Positions 33,307 to 45,414 of a DNA stretch of 64,000 nt are shown one piece after another; position 1 is the stretch's first letter, and the number at the start of each line of letters is the position of its first letter. The notes under the pieces were generated by a model. The model saw only the letters and a program-made list of their open reading frames with translations, did not search any database and was not told where the DNA came from. Source of the DNA: Blastobasis lacticolella (taxonomy: Eukaryota > Arthropoda > Insecta > Lepidoptera > Blastobasidae); contig LR990060.1 in assembly GCA_905147135.1 (NCBI GenBank), positions 2,744,001-2,808,000 on the forward strand. Direction: 5' to 3'. Position numbers and translations under genes: made by a program.

Positions 33307-33675
33307 GATGTCTATGTTTAATTTATAGACCACCATTCAACTTTTTAATCGATAATGTTAATCAACAGACGATTACGGATCAAATGACTCTACAATGGCG
33401 TTTCTCGTTTCTTAATAACATTATCCTAATAATAACATTGTTTTGTGTGACCAAAATTTTGCACAACTATTTAATTTCATAACTATACACTGTTATATAC
33501 AGTATATACACACGTAAGACCTAATTAAACAAAGTACACAAAAAAAATATATAATAAATCATCTGAAAAAAATTTATAACACCTCAAGAAATCTAGAAAT
33601 CTCAACTGTCATAAAAATCTCGAAAAATTTTAGAGACAGTTTAAGGTAACTAAATGAGAATAAGAATTGCAAAAA
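33307..33675 (-). promoter_or_regulatory. S-class spacer with upstream TATA-like box
   Basis: This spacer is representative of the array. TATAAA at 33327-33322 (minus strand) is retained next to nearly every copy although the rest of the spacer varies. The 33486-33506 block ATACACTGTTATATACAGTA is nearly palindromic and recurs in most spacers. The unit 33189-33675 differs from the next one (33676-34162) at about one base in 487. Confidence 0.75.
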
Positions 33676-33793
33676 GCCAACGGCACGCGGTGTTCCCAGG
33701 CGGTCACCCATCCAAGTACTGAACGCGCCCGATGTTGCTTAACTTCGGTGATCGGACGAGAACCGGTGTATTCAACATGGTATGGACGTTGGC
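33676..33793 (-). rRNA. 5S ribosomal RNA, copy 2
   Basis: Identical to copy 1 (U24, T5 terminator) and exactly 487 bp from it. Confidence 0.97.
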
Positions 33794-34162
33794 GATGTCT
33801 ATGTTTAATTTATAGACCACCATTCAACTTTTTAATCGATAATGTTAATCAACAGACGATTACGGATCAAATGACTCTACAATGGCGTTTCTCGTTTCTT
33901 AATAACATTATCCTAATAATAACATTGTTTTGTGTGACCAAAATTTTGCACAACTATTTAATTTCATAACTATACACTGTTATATACAGTATATACACAC
34001 GTAAGACCTAATTAAACAAAGTACACAAAAAAAATATATAATAAATCATCTGAAAAAAATTTATAACACCTCAAGAAATCTAGAAATCTCAACTGTCATA
34101 AAAATCTCGAAAAATTTGAGAGACAGTTTAAGGTAACTAAATGAGAATAAGAATTGCAAAAA

Positions 34163-34280
34163 GCCAACGGCACGCGGTGTTCCCAGGCGGTCACCCATCC
34201 AAGTACTGAACGCGCCCGATGTTGCTTAACTTCGGTGATCGGACGAGAACCGGTGTTTTCAACATGGTATGGACGTTGGC
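34163..34280 (-). rRNA. 5S ribosomal RNA, copy 3
   Basis: Again 487 bp from the previous copy but with A24. Its upstream flank reads GATTATAGTGTTC instead of GATGTCTATGTTT. Confidence 0.97.
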
Positions 34281-34586
34281 GATTATAGTGTTCAATTTAT
34301 AGACCACAATTCAACTTTTTAAACGATAATGTTAATCAACAGATGATTACGCATCAAATGACTCTACAATGGCGTTTATCGTTTCTCAATAACATTGTAA
34401 TAATAATAACATTGTTATATACAGTATATATATACACACTTAAGACCTAAAGAAAAGACAACTACTACATTCAAAAATATTTTTGAACCCCTCAAGAAAT
34501 CTAGAAATCTCTCAACTATCATAAAAATCATGCAACACTTTTAGGTAAAGTTTAAGGTAACTAAATGAGAAAAAAAATAGCAAAAA

Positions 34587-34704
34587 GCCAACGGCACGCG
34601 GTGTTCCCAGGCGGTCACCCATCCAAGTACTGAACGCGCCCGATGTTGCTTAACTTCGGTGATCGGACGAGAACCGGTGTATTCAACATGGTATGGACGT
34701 TGGC
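34587..34704 (-). rRNA. 5S ribosomal RNA, copy 4
   Basis: U24 type, with a T5 terminator. The spacer to copy 3 is shortened to 306 bp. Upstream, S spacer stops at about 34880, where non-array DNA begins. Confidence 0.97.
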
Positions 34705-34884
34705 GATGTCTATGTTTAATTTATAGACCACAATTCAATTTTTTAAACGATAATGTTAATCAACAGACGATTACGTATCAAATGACTCTACAATGGTCGT
34801 TTCTCAATTACATTGTAATAATAATAACATTGTTTTGTGCGACAAAATTATATATTAGAATTATTTAATTCCATAATCTAAGAT

Positions 34885-36264
34885 CTAAGAAAAATTAGGG
34901 TAGGTGGCCCTCAGCACCAAAGCCACCTTTGTGTATTTTTTTAATTTAAAAATATAAATTGCGTACTTTTGCATCGTTTTTGCGATTGCCGATTGTCCGA
35001 AGTTGTCCTGCATATCTGTAAGAGTTCTCCCGTCGCTAGCAGCCAGAACGGCGGCTTCTTTAACGTTCATAATATCGCCGTCCCGGACCTACCATCAAGC
35101 CCGAAAAATTTCAAGGCGCCGTTGACCGAATATAATGGAGTTACAGCGCCATCTGAGCAATCTGCAGTGTCGAGTGTGACGAGCTTGTGCTGTGTTGGGG
35201 GGGATATGTACTGGGAGTCATAGTTTTTCTATAATCTCACTCCCTCACTCCCATATTTATTTCTTTATTTCTTTATTACACAAGAATCTACAGCATAATA
35301 CATTATAAGTAAACAAAGAATAAGTTACTTGCAAATAGGCCAGTAACAGATTCACACTATGTTACTTTCTATTTCACACAAACAAAGAAAGAAGGCACCG
35401 ATATGAGAAAAGCATTACTTATCAAATAGTTACACATCATATAAATAATTATTGGATAGTTGTGTCTTTAATGTATTGTGTGGTGTAGGTATATTTAAGT
35501 AGTGAGTGTAGTGTGTCCGTCGATGCCGCGCTCCGCCTGCCTACCCGCCAAAAGAGGACATAAACACTGCCATGGAATTAGAAACACTAATGGAGATAAT
35601 AGATTTAGCTGCTTCCACCCTCAAATGTGATTCGAACCCAAAATAAGGCAACACCGAAATAAGATTTAATGCATAGATATTCAATGCATACAGCGCCATC
35701 TATGCAGTTTGCGAAGCACTCCCACGACAATTTACGTGGTACAGTGCAGCCGGCTGCGATGGAATCGTTGGCTCAATTTCTTCGCGAAAGAGGCGCCACC
35801 TCTGCTGTATGTGGGTCACTACATCGATCAGTCAATAACTCTCTTGAATGGTCTACGGTGGTCGAGACTTCTTGCAGCCTCAACGCGACGAGTGATATGT
35901 GGCTGGTTCCAGAGAGGGCAGAGCAAGTCATCAACTTTTAATTTTTAAGTTTAGACAAATCACACCATAACACGGATTAAATTTTTAATAGATTTGGTTA
36001 TTTTTTAATTGACGGCATTGATAACATTTGTATACTAATATAAAGCAATTGTGTATAGTTTTAATAGTAGTTCGTTTTAATTTAAAATTATACCTCCATA
36101 ATGTATTGTTATTATTTAATTATATTCTTTTGACATTTATTTCAATTCAATATTGAATTTTAATGTAATAATGGAATGATCTGTTGATATACCTATATGT
36201 TTTTGGATTTCAAAAGTGTATAAAATGATTTATTTATTATTAGGTACTTATATTTTCCCAAACC
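34885..36264. other. Non-array DNA inside the 5S region; no recognised gene
   Basis: No match to spacer classes. Short frames exist (34885-35070 on minus; 34969-35223, 35669-35941 and 35709-35948 on plus) but resemble no known family. A minus-strand LINE-like tail may lie at 35244-35440 (TTTCTTTATTTCTTTATTAC). Confidence 0.5.
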
Positions 36265-36273
36265 AAAACAGAG

Positions 36274-36513
36274 ATGGTGTGTGGTGCCGCTACCTCAAAG
36301 AATAGCACCACCCCATCTCTTCCCGTGGGTGTCGTAAGAGGCGACTAAGGGACAAATCCAAAAGGTGGGCAGCAGCATCTTTCTGGGTAGATTTACATCA
36401 ACTGCACTGCGATCTCCAACCCGCCTGCCAAGCGTGGAGATTATGACAATGACCTCCCCTTTCGTGGGAGAGGCCCGAAGTCCTGCAGTGGACTGTTATG
36501 GGCTGTGATGATG
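36274..36513 (+). mobile_element. Family B repeat with 9-bp target duplication
   Basis: Flanked by AAAACAGAG at 36265-36273 and 36514-36522. It starts ATGGTGTGTGGTGCCGC, includes GCGATCTCCAACCCGCCTGC and ends GGGCTGTGATGATG. The short GATGAT tail is like that of RTE LINEs. Confidence 0.88.
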
Positions 36514-36522
36514 AAAACAGAG

Positions 36523-37054
36523 CAATGTGGATGGCACTATCTGAGGCACTGAATACATCTTCGAGAGAGCAGGAGTCGGGGCAGGCCGGTCAGACGAGCA
36601 AATGCGCCATGGTCTGCGGCGAGGTCCGTGGTGTTATGTACCCTCATCTGCACAAGTTTTCTTTAGATCTGCCGACCTGGGCACGCAACCCGTTTTGCGG
36701 TGCTGACCTAGTGGTATCCCTGTCCGAGAATGTCCGAGATACAGCATCTTCCAAATCTAACTCGGTGGGGTCTCGTTTACGAGGACGACCCATTAACCGT
36801 TAGACCACCGATGCTCATAAATATATTATTTTACTTATTTGCATTATTATAGTTTGAATATTTTCGAAGAGATGGACAACAAGCGAGTTTTCGAAAATAA
36901 AGGTTTAAAGTTGCAATAATTTCCAAACGACACGGCATGAATACATACATTACTACAATCCATAACATTCCACTGCAAGACTCCCACGATATTATTTTTC
37001 AATAACTATTCAACGATACCCCACATGCCACAGTTTGTCGACAATCGTTTATTT
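36523..37054. other. Non-array DNA grading into L spacer
   Basis: A tRNA A-box-like motif (minus, TGGTCTAACGGTTAA near 36800) suggests a SINE head. L spacer (ACTATTCAACGATACCCCAC) begins at about 37007 and is cut at 37055 by an RTE insertion. Confidence 0.5.
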
Positions 37055-38426
37055 TATCATCATCATCATCTTCAGCCTGCTGCTGGACATAGGCCTCCCC
37101 CAATGAGCGCCAATGCACACTGTCCTCCGCTTGCCGCATCCAGCATCCACCCGCAGCCTTTCGCAAATCGTCACTCCATCTGGCCGGGGGGCTTCCTACA
37201 CTACGCTTGCCAAGTCGCGGTCTCCACTCAAGAACTCGTTTACCTCAGCGGTTGTCAGTTCGTCGGCAGATATGGCCAGCCCACTGCCACTTCAGCGTGC
37301 TAATTCTGTGCGCTATGTCAGTCACTTTGGTTCTCTGTCGGATTACTTCGTTACGAATTTTGTCCTGCAGGGAAACTCCGAGCATAGCACGTTCCATAGC
37401 ACGCTGAGCGACCTTGAGCTGGTGAATAAGCCGCACCGTAAGTGTCCACGTCTCAGCACCGTTGGTCATGACAGGTAGGACGCACTGGTTTAAAGGCTTG
37501 GTTTTTAAGGAATGTGGTATGGGTGACGTGAAGACTCGGCGAAGTTTTCCGAATGCCGCCCAGCCCAGCTAATTCCGCCTCTTGGCCTCTTTCTCAAAAT
37601 TGCCTCTACCTAACTGCAAGGTTTGCCCCAGACATGTATATTCAGAAACAATTTCAAGGCGAAGGCCATTTACGACTACAGGACTCGGGTTAATGTGGAC
37701 ATTAATCATGACTTTCGTTTTGTCTAGATTCAGAGATGCCGAGAGAGACCTATTCGCTGCGAGGCTGATGCTAGGCCGGCCAAAATCCGCTGTAGCTCCT
37801 CAAGCGACTCCGCCATTAGGACTATGTCATCTGCAAATCTTAAGTGCGTCAGATGTTCGCCGTTTATGTTGATGCCCATACCTTTCCAGTCCAGCGTCTT
37901 GAACATATCGTCCAATGCATTTGTGAACAGTTTCGGGGAGATAACATCCCCTTGTCTCACTCCTCTGTGCAATTGGATGGGTTTAGACTGCTGGTCCTGT
38001 ACTTGGACAATCAAGTTGGCGCCTTCATACAAGCTTTTCAGCACTTCGATGTAACGATAGTCCACTTGGCATCGCTGTGGGGATTCCAGAACAGCCCAGG
38101 TCTCAACGATGTCACAGGCTTTCTCATAGTCTTCAAAAGCTAGACACAGGGGCTGATTATACTTCTCGGACTTCTGTATAATCTGCCTCACTGTGTGAAT
38201 GTGGTATATGGTGCTATACCCTCCTCGAAACCCGGCCTGCTCTGGTGGTTGAAACTCGTCGAGTCTCCGAGCGAGGCGATTCGTGATGACTCTGGAAAAC
38301 AGCTTATAGACGTGGCTCAGGAGTGAGATGGGCCTGTAATTTTTTAGCAGCGTTTAATCTCCTTTTAAAAAAAATTGAATTACCAAGCTCCTGTTCCACG
38401 CCTTAGGAGTTCTAATGCAGTGTAAA
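37055..38426 (-). mobile_element. RTE-type LINE, 5'-truncated, inserted in 5S spacer
   Basis: A 9-bp duplication CGTTTATTT (37046-37054 and 38427-38435) brackets the element. On the minus strand it opens in the RT fingers (RTPKAWNRSLV, then KNYRPISLLSHVYKLFSRVI with a stop before it). The frame 38191-37730 continues with LCLAFEDYEKACD, LHRGVRQGDVISPKLF and the catalytic LRFADDIVLMAES. The C-terminal piece (LIHQLKVAQRAMERAMLGVS.., LKWQWAGHICRR) is at 37469-37245. Several frameshifts and stops make it non-functional. It ends GAGGCCTATGTCCAGCAGCA.. and (GAT)n, the RTE 3' signature. Confidence 0.93.
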
Positions 38427-38435
38427 CGTTTATTT

Positions 38436-39280
38436 ATTTTTCACAAAATGGTGGCTGGTAGTCGCTACATTAAATTTTGATTAATATCATGTCTTCAGTG
38501 ACACTCGCACTGCAATTAGAAAGAACACATATTTTAGCTATAAGGTGCTATAACTTTGTTAGTCTTGTTGGTTGTCCTAAATAAAAAAATAAAAAAACAG
38601 ATTAACAGATAATACGTATCAAATGACTCTACAATGGAGCTTATCGTTTCTCAATAACAATGTATAATAATATTGTTTTGTGCGACAAAATGATATACAT
38701 GTACTATAAATATTTAAATCCATATTTATACACTGTTATATACAGTATGTACAGTACAGTATACACTCTTAAGACCTAATTATACTTAATACATAAATGA
38801 AAAAATAATAGACTACTTCATTCGAAAAATAACTTCGGACCCCTCAAGAAATCTAGAAATCCCTCAACTGTCATTAAAGTCTCGCAAAATTTGTAGATAA
38901 AGTTTTAGGTGTCAAATTAAATGAGAAAAAAAATAGCAAAAAGACAATGTTAATCAACAGACAATAACGTATCAAATGACTCTACAATGGCGTTGATTGT
39001 TTCTCAAAAACATTGTAATAATAATAACATTGTTTTGTGCGACAAAATTTTACATATCTATTTAATTTCATAATTATACACTGTTATATACAGTTTATTC
39101 ATTCACACTTAAGACCTAATTAAACAAAGCACACAACGGAAAAAAATATGCTAAATCATTTGAAAAACAATTTTTAACCCCTCAAGAAATCTAGAAATCC
39201 CTCAACCGTCATAAAAATCTCTCAAAAATTGTTGATAAGGTTAAAGGTATCAAACTAAATAAGAAAAACAATAGCAAAAA
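38436..39280 (-). repeat. L and S spacer with a deleted 5S gene
   Basis: L spacer runs to about 38600 and joins S spacer. At 38935-38950 the pre-gene motif ATAGCAAAAAG is joined directly to ACAATGTTAATC. The whole 118-bp 5S gene and about 45-50 bp of its 5' flank, including the TATA-like box, are therefore missing. Confidence 0.85.
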
Positions 39281-39398
39281 GCCAACGACACGCGGTGTTC
39301 CCAGGCGGTCACCCATCCAAGTACTGAACGCGCCCGATGTTGCTTAACTTCGGTGATCGGACGAGAACCGGTGTTTTCAACATGGTATGGACGTTGGC
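39281..39398 (-). rRNA. 5S ribosomal RNA, copy 5
   Basis: A24 type, T5 terminator. It carries C111 changed to U, next to the closing stem and opposite U8. This position is not Watson-Crick paired in the other copies either, so the stem is little affected. Confidence 0.95.
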
Positions 39399-40117
39399 GA
39401 TTGTAGTATTCAAATTATCGACCATATTTCAACTTTTTAAACGACAATATACATACAACATGCGATTTACAATTACGCGTCATCGTGTCAAATTGGTCTT
39501 TACATCTTCGGCCGTATCGTCTTGACAACCCGTAAATATTAAATTTTTGTATTCACCCACTTATAAGAAAATGGGTTCCCGCCTGCTCTTAAGTTTAAAT
39601 TAAAGTAACGTTTCTACTTTATACACCTAGTTTTTAGTTTTTATACTACTTTTATATTTTCCGCTTTTTATATCAATCATCACAAAAGCGTAAGTGATAA
39701 AGGTTTCTTATTAACATTAAATCATTATAAATCCTAAACGGTCATTCCAAATGAAAAATGGTAAAAATGCCTAAATATGATTTTTCATACCTATTCAAGG
39801 ATACCCCACATGCCATAGTTTGTAGACATTCATTTTTTCTTTTTCACAAAATGGCGTCTGGTAGTAGCTATATTAAATTGTGATCAATATCGTGTTTTCA
39901 GTGACACTCGCAAGATTAAGACAAATCTATAGACGCAAGAACCATCATAATCGGCCCAAGCGTTTGGTCTCTAGAGTGGAATAAGGAACATACACACATA
40001 GGCTGTTATACACATTGCCCTTCTTGGAGTCGCGCAGTAGGTTAAAAATATCTCAAAATTTATAGATGAAGTTAAAGGTTTACTTGTCAAATTATATAAT
40101 AAAAAATATAGCAAAAA
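39399..40117 (-). repeat. L-class 5S spacer
   Basis: Typical L spacer: AACATGCGATTTACAATTAC, CCGCCTGCTCTTAAGTTTAA, GATACCCCACATGCCATAGT and CACTCGCAAGATTAAGAC. The last of these is the empty form of the hAT-like copy 1 target. Confidence 0.8.
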
Positions 40118-40235
40118 GCCAACGGCACGCGGTGTTCCCAGGCGGTCACCCATCCAAGTACTGAACGCGCCCGATGTTGCTTAACTTCGGTGATCGGACG
40201 AGAACCGGTGTTTTCAACATGGTATGGACGTTGGC
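40118..40235 (-). rRNA. 5S ribosomal RNA, copy 6
   Basis: A24 type, T5 terminator, canonical ends. The spacer on its upstream side is an L spacer that switches to S near 40740 (GCAATCAACAGATCAACAGA), a recombination-like junction. Confidence 0.97.
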
Positions 40236-41038
40236 GATTGTAGTATTCAATTTATAGACCATATTTCAACTTTTTAAACGACATATACATACAACATGCG
40301 ATTTACAATTACGCGTCATCGTGTCAAATTGCTTTTTACATTTAATTTTTGTATTTACCCACTTATAACAAAATGGGTTCCCGCCTGCTCTTAAGTTTAA
40401 ATTAAAGTAACGTTTCTACTTTATACACCCAGTTTTTAGTTTTTGTACTACTTTTATGTTTTCCGCTTTTTATATCAATCATCACAAAAGCGTAAGTGAG
40501 AAAGGTTTCTAATTAAAATTAAATCATTATAAATCCTAAACGGTCATTCCAAATGAAAAATGGTAAAAAAATCCTAAATACGATTTTTCATACCTATTCA
40601 ACGATACCCCACATGCCATAGTTTGTAGACATTAATTTTTTCTTTTTCACAAAATGGCGTCTGGTAGTCGCTATATTAAATTGTGATCAATATCGTGTCT
40701 TCAGTGACACTCGCAAGATTAAGACAAATCTATAGAAGCAATCAACAGATCAACAGATAATTATAATTCGTATCAAATGACTCTACAATGGCGTTTATCG
40801 TTTCTCAATAACATTGTTTTGTGCGACAAAATTTTACATAACTCTTTAATTTCATAATTATACACTGTTATACATATACAGTATATATATATACACACTT
40901 AAGACCTAAAGAAAAAAAAACTACTACATTTTAAAATATTTTTGAACCCCTCAAGAAATGTAGAAATCTCTCAAGTGACATAAAATCTCTCAAAAGTTGT
41001 AGTTAGGTGACAAACAATATAATATAAAACAGCAAAAA

Positions 41039-41156
41039 GCCAACGGCACGCGGTGTTCCCAGGCGGTCACCCATCCAAGTACTGAACGCGCCCGATGTTG
41101 CTTAACTTCGGTGATCGGACGAGAACCGGTGTTTTCAACATGGTATGGACGTTGGC
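41039..41156 (-). rRNA. 5S ribosomal RNA, copy 7
   Basis: A24 type, T5 terminator. The S spacer between it and copy 8 is 360 bp. Confidence 0.97.
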
Positions 41157-41516
41157 GATATCCGAGTTCAATTTATAGACCACAATTCAATTTTTTAAAC
41201 GACAATGTTAATCAACAGACGATTACGTATCAAATGACTCTACAATGGCGTTTATCGTTTCTCAATAACATTGTAATAATAATAACATTGTTTTGTGCGA
41301 CAAAATTTTACACAACTGTTTATTTTCATAATTATACACTGTTATACATATACAGTATATATATACACACTTAAGACCTAAAGAAAAAAAAACTACTACA
41401 TTTTAAAATATTTTTGAACCCCTCAAGAAATCTAGAAATCTCTCAACTGTCATAAAAATCTCGCAACAATGTTAGAAAAGTTTAAGGTAACTAAATAAGA
41501 AAAGAAATTGCAAAAA

Positions 41517-41634
41517 GCCAACGGCACGCGGTGTTCCCAGGCGGTCACCCATCCAAGTACTGAACGCGCCCGATGTTGCTTAACTTCGGTGATCGGACGA
41601 GAACCGGTGTTTTCAACATGGTATGGACGTTGGC
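41517..41634 (-). rRNA. 5S ribosomal RNA, copy 8
   Basis: A24 type, T5 terminator. Its upstream spacer is L class, 758 bp. Confidence 0.97.
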
Positions 41635-42392
41635 GATTATAGTGTTCAATTTATAGACCATATTTCAACTTTTTAAACGATAATATACAACATGCGATTT
41701 ACAATTACGCGTCATCGTGTCAAATTGCTATTTACATCTTGGGCCGTTTCGTCTTAACAGCAGGCGGGGTCCCGAAAATATTCAGTTTTTGTATTCACCT
41801 ACTTATAAATAAATAGATTCCCGCCTGCTTTTAAGTTTAAATTTAACTAACGTTTCTACTTTATACACCTATGTCCTTACACATTTCGGCTTGTTTCTAA
41901 CTTTTCTCTCTAGTTTTTAGTTTTTGTACTACTTTTCTTATTTTCCGCTTTTTATATCCATCATCACAAAAGCGTGAGAAAGGTTTCTGATTAACTTTAA
42001 ATCATTATAAATCCTAAACAGTAAAAAAAATGAAAAATGGTAAAAGAATCCTAAATATGATTTTTAATACCTATTCAACGATACCCCACACCACATGCCA
42101 TAGTTTGTAGACGTTAATTTTTTTCTGTTTCACATAATGGCGTCTGGTAGTAGCTATATTAAATTTTGATCAAAAATCTCGCAAGATTAAGACGAATCTA
42201 TAGACGCAAGAACCATCAAAATCGGCTCACGCGTTTGGTCTCTAAAGTGCCACAAAGGAAGATACATACATACATAGGCTGTTAAACACATTACCCTTCT
42301 TTGAGTCGCACAGTAGGTTAAAAATCTCTCAAAATTTTTAGATAAAGTTAAAGGTTTACTTGTCAAAATATATGATAAAAAATATAGCAAAA

Positions 42393-42510
42393 GCCAACGG
42401 CACGCGGTGTTCCCAGGCGGTCACCCATCCAAGTACTGAACGCGCCCGATGTTGCTTAACTTCGGTGATCGGACGAGAACCGGTGTATTCAACATGGTAT
42501 GGACGTTGGC
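42393..42510 (-). rRNA. 5S ribosomal RNA, copy 9
   Basis: U24 type. The terminator is shortened to T4 (GGCTTTTGC). The first upstream bases read AATTTTAGAG rather than GATT or GATG. Confidence 0.96.
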
Positions 42511-42883
42511 AATTTTAGAGTTCAATTGATAGACCACAATTCAACTTTTAAAACGATAATGTTCATCAACAGACGATTACGTATCAAATGACTCTACAAT
42601 GGCGTTTCTCGTTTCGCAATAACATTGTACTAGAAATAACATTGTTTTGTGCTACAAAATTTTCTACCATTATTTTATTTCATAATTATACACTGTTATA
42701 TACAGTATATACACACTTAAGACCTAATTATACAAAGTACACAAATAAAAAAAATTGAATACTTCATTTGAAAAAAAAATGTAACCCCTCAAGATATCTA
42801 GAAATCTCTCAACTGTCATAAAAATCTCGCAAAAAATGTAGATAGAGTTTAAGGTAACTAGATGGGAAAAATAAATGCAAAAA

Positions 42884-43001
42884 GCCAACGGCACGCGGTG
42901 TTCCCAGGCGGTCACCCATCCAAGTACTGAACGCGCCCGATGTTGCTTAACTTCGGTGATCGGACGAGAACCGGTGTTTTCAACATGGTATGGACGTTGG
43001 C
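42884..43001 (-). rRNA. 5S ribosomal RNA, copy 10
   Basis: A24 type, T5 terminator. The upstream spacer is M class (GCAATGACGAAAACGGAAAT..), 710 bp. Confidence 0.97.
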
Positions 43002-43711
43002 GATATCTACATTCAATTTATAGACCACAATTCAACTTTTTAAACGACAATGGTAATCAACAGACGATTCGCAATGACGAAAACGGAAATAAGACCACGC
43101 TAAATCCGAATCGCTTATTAAAAAAATCTCTGTATGGCAACTATTTGAAAGTCATCGAACGTCATTCATAAAAGGCATAACAAACAGTTTAATTTCTGTA
43201 GGATTGTTGTAAACAATTAAAAAGGAAGTGCGGGATATAATTTTCAGCTGGATTATTAATTTAGACAAAAGTTCAAGCTACTAGTGACCAAATAACTAAA
43301 TGTTTACAAGAAGGACTGACAAGGACCGATAACCCCCAGATTATTGCCATATCCACACTTTATTATTTTTACTACTGTCAGTCAATACGGACTTATCGTG
43401 GTCATATTATATCAAATGACTCTACAATGGAGTTTATCGTTTCTCAATATCATTGTATTGTGCGGCAAAATGATATATAATGATTTAATTCGCAATAAAT
43501 AAATAAATAAATTATACACTGTTATATACAGTACCTATGTACACACTTAAGACCTAATTAAAATAGGTACTCAAATGAAAAATATAGACTACTTAATTCG
43601 AAAAAAAATTTCGAACCTAGAAATCTAAAAATCGCTCAACTGTTATAAAATCTCGCAAAATTGTTGATAAGGTGAAAGGTATCAAACTAAATAAGAAAAA
43701 CAATAGCAAAA

Positions 43712-43829
43712 GCCAACGGCACGCGGTGTTCCCAGGCGGTCACCCATCCAAGTACTGAACGCGCCCGATGTTGCTTAACTTCGGTGATCGGACGAGAACC
43801 GGTGTATTCAACATGGTATGGACGTTGGC
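43712..43829 (-). rRNA. 5S ribosomal RNA, copy 11
   Basis: U24 type with a T4 terminator. The second hAT-like element starts 57 bp upstream of the gene, beyond the TATA-like box, so the core promoter is intact. Confidence 0.96.
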
Positions 43830-43885
43830 GATATCCGAGTTCAATTTATAGACCACAATTCAACTTTTTAACCGACAATGTTAAT

Positions 43886-45102
43886 TAGAGATGTAACGGA
43901 TATCCGGCCACTATCCGGTATCTGGCCTATCCGGCCTTAATTTACTATCCGGCCGGATACCGGATAATGCGTTAATATCCGGCCGGATACCGGATAGTAA
44001 AAAATGTATGAAAAGCCCATAAAAGTGATTTCGCTCATCGGAAATATAAGCCCTTCTGTAGCAATCGAGTAAAAAGTCGTATCAAAACGCTTAAAAACCA
44101 TAAATATTAATCAAAGAACTATCGATTATGTCGGCATCGGCACCTATTCTACTCGTATCGTTAATTTGGTAGGTTAGCAAAAATTATTAATAGTTTTCTG
44201 GTCTCTTATTTTTGCACTATGCCTTTTCCATTACCTGGAGTCAGCTCTCCTTGTCTGCTTCCTCCATTTCTTTCTATTTTGAGCAGTAGCAGCGTCAATA
44301 ATATTTTCCCTCAAGTCCCGTTGGTCCGCCGTCAGCCAGGTGGTGTGTGGGTGGGTGTTTGCGCGTCAGCGAGTCGTCGCCAAATTTAGGGCTACTTGCA
44401 CTAAGGTGATCTTTGGGGCGGCGGAGCACATGCTCACCCCATCGCATTGAACGTTCTTAAATTTTCTCCGGCATAGGTGTGACTTTGCAACTTCCACGAG
44501 TAATAATAAATAAATAATAATAATAAATATTCGTGGACAAATTCACACAGCGCCATCCAGCCCCAAACTAAGCAAAGCTTGAGCTTGAAAGATTGTTGAA
44601 GCTTGAGTGTGGACATTACGTACTTTGCCCAACAGGTGACACCCGCTGATCAGCATAAATACGCATTTTTTCTTGTGTAGTTATGACAAGTGCTGTTTAG
44701 TATTATAATGTACTTAGTTTAATAATTTAAAGTCAATCAAGATATATATTGATATTATAGACATGAAAAAATATTATCCTCGATTAAAATATGAATTTCT
44801 TTATATTTAGAGGTAGTATACGATGTCGTTTTTCCCCTACGATGCTGTGGGCTAATGTTTAAGCCCGTATTTCGAAACTATCAATCCGTATAAGGGCGGA
44901 GGAATTGTTCAGTCCAACGTTCAAATTATTCACATTATACGAAAACTTTAAATTGTATAAAGTCCCACGCCGCGATTACAAACTTGTTCAGAGACTATGA
45001 CCTGTGAATATCCGGCCGCCGGATATCCGGCTATCCGGCTAGGAGGCTGGCTGGATATCCGGTATCCGGTATCCGGCCAAACAACTATCCGTTTCATCTC
45101 TA
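43886..45102. mobile_element. hAT-like non-autonomous transposon, copy 2
   Basis: Ends TAGAGATGTAACGGATATCC and ..TATCCGTTTCATCTCTA, with the 8-bp duplication ATGTTAAT at 43878-43885 and 45103-45110. Many uninterrupted spacers show the empty site ACAATGTTAATCAACAG. The body shares with copy 1 the 30-bp repeat and a segment near 44890-45000 (GAATTGTTCAG, CAAATTATT, ACTTGTTCAGA.ACTATG). No transposase is visible. A SINE A tail fragment is nested near 44530. Confidence 0.9.
44530..44590 (-). mobile_element. SINE family A tail fragment
   Basis: ACAAATTCACACAGCGCCAT and CAGCCCCAAACTAAGCAAAG are the reverse of the family 3' tail. The fragment is cut off at the head side. Confidence 0.65.
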
Positions 45103-45414
45103 ATGTTAATCAACAGACGATAACGTATCAAATGACTACAATGGCGTTTATTGTTTCTCAAAAACATTGTAATAATAATAACATTGTTTTGTGCGACAAA
45201 ATTTTACATATCTATTTAATTTCATAATTATGCACTGTTATATACAGTATATACACACTTGAGACATAACTAAACAAAGTACACAAATAAAATAAATAGA
45301 AAAAAATTTAACCCCTCAAGACATCTGGAAATCTCTCAACTGTCATAAAAATCGCGCAAAAAATGTAGATGGAGTTTAAGGTAACTACGTAGATGGGAAA
45401 AATAATAGCAATAA

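Noticed and set aside
33667..33969. Recurrent protein-like frames beginning MQKANGTRCSQAVTHP or MIGREPVYSTWYG (33261, 33667, 34659, 41111, 42875, 46457, 47331, 50146)
   Set aside because: They are antisense readings of the 5S genes and their conserved flank, not proteins.
37025..37478. Plus-strand frames over 37025-38143
   Set aside because: They are antisense shadows of the RTE reverse transcriptase on the minus strand.
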